From Leifsonia sp. ZF2019 (lineage in GTDB: Bacteria > Actinomycetota > Actinomycetes > Actinomycetales > Microbacteriaceae), in contig NZ_CP065037.1 in the NCBI RefSeq assembly GCF_019924635.1, positions 62,001 to 126,000 on the forward strand: 64,000 nucleotides of DNA. Reading direction: 5' to 3'. The notes beneath the pieces were generated by a model that saw nothing but the letters and a program-made list of their open reading frames with translations, searched no databases and had not been told where the DNA came from. Positions 58,757 to 64,000 of this stretch are shown here, piece after piece (the stretch's first letter is position 1; each line of letters opens with the position of its first letter). The position numbers and the translations under genes are program-made.

Positions 58757-59514
58757 CGCGGCGGCGATCCCGCGCCCGGCTCGTGACGACCGTGGTGGGG
58801 ACGGCGATCGCTGTCGTGCTCGCGCTCTGCGGGTATGCGGTGATGTCCGGGAACGGCGCAACGGGGCCGGACGCGCCCGCTCCGTCGGAGACCCGGACCG
58901 CGGACGCACCGGCAACGGGGGCGACCGCGGCGTCCCCGTCCGGCCGGGATGCGGGCGTGCCGGGTGCGGCGGAGGCGCGCGCCTTGCTCGCCGCGCTGCC
59001 GGTCAAGGGCAGCGCCCCGGCGACCGGCTACGACCGGGTCGGTGACTTCGGTGAGGCGTGGCTGGATGTGGACGGCAACGGCTGCTCGACGCGCGACGAC
59101 ATCCTGGCCCGCGACCTCTCCGATGTCGTTCGGCGCGGCGCGTGCACCGTCGTGTCGGGAACCCTCGACGATCCGTACACCGGCACCCGCATCGCCTTCG
59201 AGCGCGGCGTCGACACGTCCGCGCGGGTGCAGATCGATCACGTCGTCCCGCTGCTCGACGCGTGGCGGACGGGCGCTCAGCGGCTCACCCCGGAGGCCCG
59301 GGAGCGCCTCGCGAACGACCCGCTCAACCTCGTGGCGGTCGACGGGCCCACCAACCAGCGCAAGGGCGCGGGCAATGCCGCCACCTGGCTCCCGCCCGCG
59401 AAGTCCTACCGATGCACGTACGCGTCGCGTCAGGTGGCCGTGAAGGCCGAGTACGGGCTGTGGGTCGTCCCCGCGGAGCGGGCGGCGCTGCAGCGCATCC
59501 TGGCCCGGTGCTGA
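58753..59514 (+). CDS. Secreted HNH-type nuclease (DUF1524/GmrSD C-terminal-like)
   Basis: Exported protein of 253 residues. A basic N terminus and one hydrophobic span (LVTTVVGTAIAVVLALCGYA) precede an Ala/Thr/Pro linker and a nuclease domain. The HNH-like centre is VQIDHVVPLLDAW, with Asn residues in NDPLNLVAVDGPTNQRKG and NAATWLPP, as in secreted DUF1524 nucleases of actinobacteria. It probably degrades extracellular DNA. The start is TTG at 58753, overlapping the upstream stop. Confidence 0.8.
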   Translation: MTRRRSRARLVTTVVGTAIAVVLALCGYAVMSGNGATGPDAPAPSETRTADAPATGATAASPSGRDAGVPGAAEARALLAALPVKGSAPATGYDRVGDFGEAWLDVDGNGCSTRDDILARDLSDVVRRGACTVVSGTLDDPYTGTRIAFERGVDTSARVQIDHVVPLLDAWRTGAQRLTPEARERLANDPLNLVAVDGPTNQRKGAGNAATWLPPAKSYRCTYASRQVAVKAEYGLWVVPAERAALQRILARC

Positions 59515-59600
59515 CAGCGTCCGGGGTGGAGCGGACCCGTGCGGCGGGAGCGCCCCGCACGGGGGTGGTGCGATGCCTCCTGCGCGACGCGACCGGGCAC

Positions 59601-59606
59601 TAGCAT
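59601..59606 (+). promoter_or_regulatory. Likely -10 box of a leaderless mRNA
   Basis: TAGCAT ends 6 bases before the ATG at 59613; no ribosome-binding site is visible. Confidence 0.5.
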
Positions 59607-59612
59607 CGAGCC

Positions 59613-60440
59613 ATGCTGAGCCCCGCCGAGGCCGCGGCACTCCTCGGAGTGAGCCCGACCGCCCCCACGCACGAGGTCGAGGGCGCCTACGCCGCCCGGC
59701 TCGGAGCCGTACCCGCCGCCGACACCGTGGCCCGCGATCGTCTCACCGCCGCGCGAGACGCCCTCCTGGCGGCGTCACACTGGCAGGCACCGCAGCAGCC
59801 GTACCCGATGCCACAGCCTCCGCACCCCGCGTTCCCGCTGCAGCCTGCGTACGCCGCGCCGCCTGCGTACGCCGCGCCGCCTCCCTACGCCGCGCAGCCT
59901 CCCTACGCCGCGCCGCCTGCGTACGCCGGGCAGCCTCCCTACGCCGCGCCGCCTGCGTACGCCGGGCAGCCGCCCTTCCCCGCGCCACACCCGCAGTACG
60001 CGCCCTACCCGCCATACGGCCCGCCCCGCCGCGGCCCGTCGACCGGTGCGATCATCGGCTGGGTTCTCGGCGGGTTCGCGGTGCTGCTCGTGGTGGTGGT
60101 GGTGGTGGCGGTGGTCGCGATCGTGGGGTCGGCGCACCCGGTCGCGCCGCACGGGGACACCGCAGGAGGGCCGAGCGCGTCCGGCGGCGGTGAGTACGTC
60201 GTCGACGGCGTGCGGGTGAAGTACAACGAGGATGGCTGGGACTTCACGCTCACGTCGCCGCAGGACTGCCCGGCCGCGACGGTCACCGTCGGCTTCAGCG
60301 AGGACGACGAGGGCGCCTCGGTGGAGGAGTTCACCGACACCGTGGCGCTGGTCGCGGACACCCCGCACATCTACACGGTGCCGTACGACGCCTCGAGCCT
60401 GCAGTACGCGAGCATCGACGCGATCGACTGCGGAACCTGA
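59613..60440 (+). CDS. Membrane protein with J-like N terminus and Pro/Ala/Tyr repeats
   Basis: Protein of 275 residues. The first 55 residues resemble a degenerate J-domain-like helical start (LSPAEAAALLGVSPTAPTHE, then RDRLTAARDALLAA) without the HPD motif. A cytoplasmic repeat region of PAYAAP-type hexapeptides follows, then one membrane span (VLGGFAVLLVVVVVVAVVAI) and an extracellular domain of about 95 residues with two Cys (QDCPAATVTV, AIDCGT). Function unknown. TAGCAT upstream suggests a leaderless mRNA. Confidence 0.65.
   Translation: MLSPAEAAALLGVSPTAPTHEVEGAYAARLGAVPAADTVARDRLTAARDALLAASHWQAPQQPYPMPQPPHPAFPLQPAYAAPPAYAAPPPYAAQPPYAAPPAYAGQPPYAAPPAYAGQPPFPAPHPQYAPYPPYGPPRRGPSTGAIIGWVLGGFAVLLVVVVVVAVVAIVGSAHPVAPHGDTAGGPSASGGGEYVVDGVRVKYNEDGWDFTLTSPQDCPAATVTVGFSEDDEGASVEEFTDTVALVADTPHIYTVPYDASSLQYASIDAIDCGT
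59844..59969 (+). repeat. 18-bp tandem repeat, seven units
   Basis: Seven in-frame copies of a unit like CCTGCGTACGCCGCGCCG, encoding PAYAAP, PPYAAQ and PAYAGQ hexapeptides. Confidence 0.85.
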
Positions 60441-60511
60441 TCCGAGGCGGGCGCGCACACCTCTTCCCGCACCCTCGGAGGGACTCCGCCGCGAGTAATC
60501 CGTAAAAACTT

Positions 60512-60540
60512 TTCACAAATTACTGAAACAAGCGTAGAGT
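60512..60540 (+). promoter_or_regulatory. Promoter and candidate operator of the ABC exporter operon
   Basis: -35 TTCACA (60512-60517) and -10 TAGAGT (60535-60540) with a 17-base spacer, in an AT-rich island. The inverted repeat TTTCA-8-TGAAA (60511-60528) overlaps the -35 box and may bind the MarR/GbsR-like regulator encoded at the operon end. Confidence 0.6.
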
Positions 60541-60547
60541 TCCGCGC

Positions 60548-61465
60548 ATGGACACGGTGATCCGGGCCTCCGGGCTCGAGAAGCGATTCGGGCGCGTGCA
60601 CGCCCTCGACGGACTGGACCTCAGCGTCTCCGCGGGCGAGGTGCACGGCTTCCTCGGCCCGAACGGCGCGGGCAAGTCCACCACGATCCGGGTGCTGCTC
60701 GGGCTCGCGCGATCCTCCGGCGGCACCGCCACCGTTTTCGGCCGCGACCCGTGGAAGGACGCGGTCCAGCTCCACGGTCGCATCGCCTACGTGCCGGGCG
60801 ACGTGAGCCTCTGGCCGAACCTCTCCGGCGGCGAGGCGATCGACCTGTTGTCTCGGCTGCGCGGGGGTACGGCTGATCGTGCCGCGTACGCGGAGCGCAA
60901 GAAGCGCCTGATCGACGTCTTCCAGCTCGATCCGACGAAGAAGGGCCGCGCGTACTCGAAGGGCAACCGGCAGAAGGTGGCGCTCGTCGCGGCGTTCGCC
61001 ACGCCGGCCGACCTCTACATCCTCGACGAGCCGACGAGCGGCCTGGACCCGCTGATGGAGGCGACCTTCGATGCGGAGATCGCCCGTGTGGCCCGGGAGG
61101 GCGCGACGGTTCTGCTGTCGAGCCACATCCTGTCCGAGGTGGAGCAGCTGTGCGATCGCGTCAGCATCATCCGGGCCGGCCGGACGGTCGAGTCCGGCAC
61201 CCTCGCGGAGCTGCGGCACCTCACGCGTACGGAGGTGTCGTTCGCCGCGGACGGGGTGGCGGAGGAGGCGCTCGCGCGCATCCCGGACGCCCACGACCTC
61301 CGCGTGCACAACGGCCGCGTGACGTTCACCGCGGACAGCGATGCTCTGCCGCCCGTGCTCAGCGCCCTCGCCGGCCTGGACGCGAAGAGCCTCACGGTCG
61401 CGCCGCCGTCGCTGGAGGAGCTCTTCCTCCGCCACTACGACACGGAGGAGGCGACCGCGCGATGA
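60548..61465 (+). CDS. ABC exporter ATP-binding protein
   Basis: ATPase of 305 residues from a drug/polyketide-type exporter. Walker A GPNGAGKST (residues 37-45), Q-loop region near YVPGDVSLW, the signature replaced by YSKGNRQKVALV (KGNRQK for the common SGGQ), Walker B LYILDEPTSGLDP and the switch His in SSHILSE. The C-terminal 85 residues form an extra domain. The KGNRQK signature is common in this exporter group. Its stop overlaps the permease start by 4 bases. Confidence 0.9.
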   Translation: MDTVIRASGLEKRFGRVHALDGLDLSVSAGEVHGFLGPNGAGKSTTIRVLLGLARSSGGTATVFGRDPWKDAVQLHGRIAYVPGDVSLWPNLSGGEAIDLLSRLRGGTADRAAYAERKKRLIDVFQLDPTKKGRAYSKGNRQKVALVAAFATPADLYILDEPTSGLDPLMEATFDAEIARVAREGATVLLSSHILSEVEQLCDRVSIIRAGRTVESGTLAELRHLTRTEVSFAADGVAEEALARIPDAHDLRVHNGRVTFTADSDALPPVLSALAGLDAKSLTVAPPSLEELFLRHYDTEEATAR

Positions 61466-63150
61466 GCGCCGCCGCCGCGACCGACCGTCCGGCCGCCCAC
61501 GCCGCTGCCGGCTCCGGCGGCGGGCGCACGCTCCGGGCCCTCCTCCGCCAGCGCCTCCGCCGTGACCGGTGGCAGCTCGTCATCTGGCTCGTGAGCATCG
61601 GGGTGCTCGCCGCGTTCTCGGCGGCCGCCATCGCGCAGACTTACGGGGATGCGACCAGCCGCGCCGAGCTGCTGCGCCTCGCGATCGCGAACCCGACCGT
61701 CCTGCTGCTGCGCGGCCTGCCCGACGGCACGAGTTTCGCGGCGGTCACGTTCTTCGAGATCTTCACCTTCCTCGCGCTGCTCGCCGGGTTGATGAACACG
61801 TTCCTGGCTGTGCGGCACTCGCGGGCGGAGGAGGAGTCGGGTCGCGCGGAACTGATCGGCTCCACCCCGGCCGGACGGCTGCTTCCGACCGTCGCGACCG
61901 TCCTGCACGGGGTCCTCGCGAACATCGCGCTCGGCCTGATCGTCGCGCTCGGCTTCATCGCCGCCGGTCTGCCCGCGGGCGGATCGTTCGCCGCGGGCGC
62001 CGCGACGGGAGGGGTCGGGATCACGTTCGTGGCCGTCGGCCTCCTGCTCGCACAGATCATGAGCACCTCCCGCGGCGCGAACGGCTTCGCCGCGGCGCTG
62101 GTGGTGCTCGCGTACGTGGTGCGCGGGATCGGCGACGCCCTCGGTACGCCGAAGGGCGACGGGACGCACCTGGTCGCCGCGTGGCCCAGCTGGCTTAGCC
62201 CGATCGGCTGGGGCGAGCAGTTCTCCCCGTACTCGACGGCCGACTGGTGGCCGCTGCTGCTGCAGCTCGGCTTCGCCGCCGTGCTGATCGCGGTCACCTT
62301 CTCCCTGCAAGCCGGGCGCGACTCCGGGGCCGGCGTCATCCCCGAACGGGCGGGAAGGCGTGACGCGCGGCCGTGGCTGCGCGGCTCCCTCGGACTCGCC
62401 TGGCGTCTGCAGTGGCCGATCATCGTCGGCTGGGCGGTCGGCGGCGCGTTCACCGGCGTGCTGGCGGGGGCGCTGGGGACCCTGGTCAGCAGCTCGATCG
62501 CGAACGATCCGGGTCTCTCCGACATCCGCACCGCCATCGCTCGGATCGGAGCGGGCGGGTCCGGTCCGCTCACACAGCTCTTCATCTCGGCGTTCTTCTC
62601 GATCGTCGGGGTGCTCGCGGCGGCCTGCGCGGTACAGTCCGTCATCCGCCTGCGACAGGAGGAGGCGGCGGGGACGGCGGAGGCCGTGCTCACGACCCCG
62701 GTCTCGCGCGTCCGCTGGCTGCTCGAGTTCGTGCTCGTCGGGGTCGTCGCGGTGGTGCTCGTCCTCGTCGCGGCCGCCCTCGCCTCCGGCCTCTCGGCCC
62801 TGGCGGCGGGGGAGGACGCCGCCCGCATCGGCGACTCGTTCGTCGCCGCATCCGCTCAGCTCCCCGTCGCCCTCGTCTACCTCGGGGTGCTCGCACTGGT
62901 GTTCGTCCTCGCGCCGAGCTGGACCATCCCGGTCGGCTGGGCGTCCCTCGGGTTGGGTGCGTTCATCGGCATCTTCGGCGGCCTCATCGACCTGCCCGAC
63001 CCGATCCGGCACCTCTCGCCCTTCGCCGACGCCCCCGTCGTTGTGGGTGACGTGGACTGGACAGGGGGATACTGGATGTTCGGCATCGCGATCGTCGCCC
63101 TGGCTGCGGCCGCCGCGCTCATCCGCCGCCGAGACCTCGCGATCGGATAG
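61462..63150 (+). CDS. ABC exporter permease, duplicated ABC-2 type
   Basis: Membrane protein of 562 residues with about 12 spans in two similar halves, each opening with a basic segment and a span (RRDRWQLVIWLVSIGVLAAF; LRGSLGLAWRLQWPIIVGWA). The repeated motif with SRAEEESGRAELIGSTPAGR and RQEEAAGTAEAVLTTPVSR marks the elbow helix of each half, as in actinobacterial antibiotic exporters. It works with the ATPase encoded just upstream. Confidence 0.86.
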   Translation: MSAAAATDRPAAHAAAGSGGGRTLRALLRQRLRRDRWQLVIWLVSIGVLAAFSAAAIAQTYGDATSRAELLRLAIANPTVLLLRGLPDGTSFAAVTFFEIFTFLALLAGLMNTFLAVRHSRAEEESGRAELIGSTPAGRLLPTVATVLHGVLANIALGLIVALGFIAAGLPAGGSFAAGAATGGVGITFVAVGLLLAQIMSTSRGANGFAAALVVLAYVVRGIGDALGTPKGDGTHLVAAWPSWLSPIGWGEQFSPYSTADWWPLLLQLGFAAVLIAVTFSLQAGRDSGAGVIPERAGRRDARPWLRGSLGLAWRLQWPIIVGWAVGGAFTGVLAGALGTLVSSSIANDPGLSDIRTAIARIGAGGSGPLTQLFISAFFSIVGVLAAACAVQSVIRLRQEEAAGTAEAVLTTPVSRVRWLLEFVLVGVVAVVLVLVAAALASGLSALAAGEDAARIGDSFVAASAQLPVALVYLGVLALVFVLAPSWTIPVGWASLGLGAFIGIFGGLIDLPDPIRHLSPFADAPVVVGDVDWTGGYWMFGIAIVALAAAAALIRRRDLAIG

Positions 63151-63158
63151 GAGCTGGC

Positions 63159-63632
63159 ATGGCGAAGGACCCGACCGCGCTCGCCGACGTGCGGGAGCAC
63201 TCGGCCGCCATCCTCGCCGCTGCCGGCTTCCCGAAGATGCCGGCCCGCGTGCTCATGGCCCTCACCGTGACCGAGCAGCCCGGCCTCACCGCCGCCGAGC
63301 TCGCCGACACCCTCGCCGTCAGCGCGGCCGGAATCTCGGGTGCCGTCCGCTATCTCCAGACCCTCGGCATCATCCGCCGCGTCTCGCAGTCCACGAGCCG
63401 CCGCGACCGGTACGAGCTCCCCTCCGACTGGTACGCGCTCATGGTCCGCAACAGCCCCGTCTACGCCGCCCTCGCCGACCAGGCGGACGTCGGCCTCGCC
63501 GCCGTCGGCGACCCGGGCTCCCCGGCCACCGAGCGCCTCCGCGACATGGCCGGCTTCTACCGCTTCCTCCAGGCGAGGCTGCCCGAGCTGATCGGGGAGT
63601 GGGAGGGCGTGCGCGCGGCCTCGCAGCCCTGA
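63159..63632 (+). CDS. MarR/GbsR-like transcriptional regulator
   Basis: Winged-helix regulator of 157 residues: FPKMPARVLMALTVTEQPGL, then ELADTLAVSAAGISGAVRYL as recognition helix and the wing VSQSTSRRDRYELP. The C-terminal helices form a dimer interface. It is 8 bases after the permease gene and probably represses the exporter operon through the repeat at 60511-60528. Confidence 0.82.
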   Translation: MAKDPTALADVREHSAAILAAAGFPKMPARVLMALTVTEQPGLTAAELADTLAVSAAGISGAVRYLQTLGIIRRVSQSTSRRDRYELPSDWYALMVRNSPVYAALADQADVGLAAVGDPGSPATERLRDMAGFYRFLQARLPELIGEWEGVRAASQP

Positions 63633-63777
63633 TCCGCCCCACGCTGATCCGCCTCCCGGCCGTTCGCCCGGGCGTCGGCCAGACTGGATCCAGCACCACC
63701 GCCCGCCGCCAGAACGGGCACGCACCACCGGCAGCACCGCGCCGGCACCACCGGCGTCAGCACCACAGGGGGATCCC

Positions 63778-64000
63778 ATGCGTTTCACCACGCCCCGGCA
63801 GAAGGCGATCGTCATCGCCGTCCTGATCGCCGTCGACCTCGCGCTGATCTTCCTGTTCGACGCCCTGCACTCCGAGATCGGGTCGATCGCGCTCACCGTG
63901 CTGCAGACCGCCGGGTGGTATCTCGTGACGCGTGTGTTCCGGGGGCCGGGGGAGCCGCTGCAGGCCGCCCGGCCGTGGTGGCGGATGACCAACCGCCCGC
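63778..64000 (+). CDS. Small membrane protein, 5' part
   Basis: The first 74 codons of a protein cut by the right edge. It begins MRFTTPRQKAIVIAVLIAVD with one long hydrophobic span, has a second hydrophobic stretch IALTVLQTAGWYLVTRVF, then a polar RGPGEPLQAARPWWR. A GGGGG site lies close to the ATG. No family is recognised. The 145 bases upstream contain short direct repeats of CACCACCGGC and no gene. Confidence 0.5.
   Translation, partial: MRFTTPRQKAIVIAVLIAVDLALIFLFDALHSEIGSIALTVLQTAGWYLVTRVFRGPGEPLQAARPWWRMTNRP

Overview
The window is high-GC actinobacterial DNA, most likely from a member of the Microbacteriaceae (Leifsonia-like). Evidence: strong G/C bias at third positions; NucS instead of MutS/MutL; a MarP-like serine protease; a DUF3618 / holin-like / YihY membrane cluster; LAxTG wall-anchoring signals; many GTG starts; and dense GTGA/ATGA gene overlaps. 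Several genes have a TAnnnT box 6-7 bases before the start codon, as in leaderless actinobacterial mRNAs. I saw no rRNA, tRNA or CRISPR array.

Layout. 1-2.6 kb: end of a CUT2 sugar importer (permease, ChvE-like binding protein) and a GntR regulator. 2.5-8.7 kb: azlCD, a TetR repressor with two operators facing an MFS pump, a quinone-reductase-like enzyme, a MarP-like protease and two tiny acidic proteins. 8.7-13.6 kb: CopC/YcnI-type secreted proteins with a His-rich membrane protein, then a response regulator and an unusual histidine kinase. 13.8-17.1 kb: a secreted LAS-like protein, rtcB behind a structured leader, and a Nudix hydrolase. 17.1-23.5 kb: envelope membrane proteins, a universal stress protein coupled to paired fluoride channels, panD, and a MarR/MFS pair. 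23.6-26.9 kb: two large exported proteins, one with eight chaplin-like repeats and a LASTG signal, then a META lipoprotein. 27.4-30.1 kb: an alkylresorcinol-type cluster (type III PKS, methyltransferase, FAD hydroxylase); the PKS is frameshifted. 30.2-36.1 kb: a divergent IclR-linked pair of operons for D-amino-acid and 2-keto-3-deoxy-sugar catabolism.

36.1-38.35 kb is a lower-GC patch of remnants: a DUF4411 PIN-like fragment, an orphan gene, a GH13 C-terminal fragment, an IS3 orfB tail, and the 3' end of a serine hydrolase. 38.4-44.0 kb is one mannitol PTS operon that also carries the general PTS proteins EI and HPr and a lone EIIB. It is followed by a second LAxTG surface protein and an MtlR-type PRD regulator. 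48.4-52 kb holds a lipoprotein, a HAD phosphatase, SseB, NucS and a lactonase. 52-55.8 kb has a LacI regulator with a 28-bp operator facing an MFS transporter, then an M20 amidohydrolase. 55.9-64 kb has a MATE pump, a tightly overlapped metallo-beta-lactamase-fold / orphan / secreted HNH nuclease operon (first gene frameshifted), a Pro/Tyr-repeat membrane protein, and an ABC exporter with its MarR/GbsR-like regulator.

Most worth following up: the chaplin-like wall protein in a presumably non-sporulating lineage; the rtcB leader (palindrome inside the promoter spacer, 25-codon ORF, terminator); a 57-bp palindromic element present twice at exactly the same length; and the remnant island. I did not find a clearly new multigene system. 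Names are by motif reading only; no database search was run.
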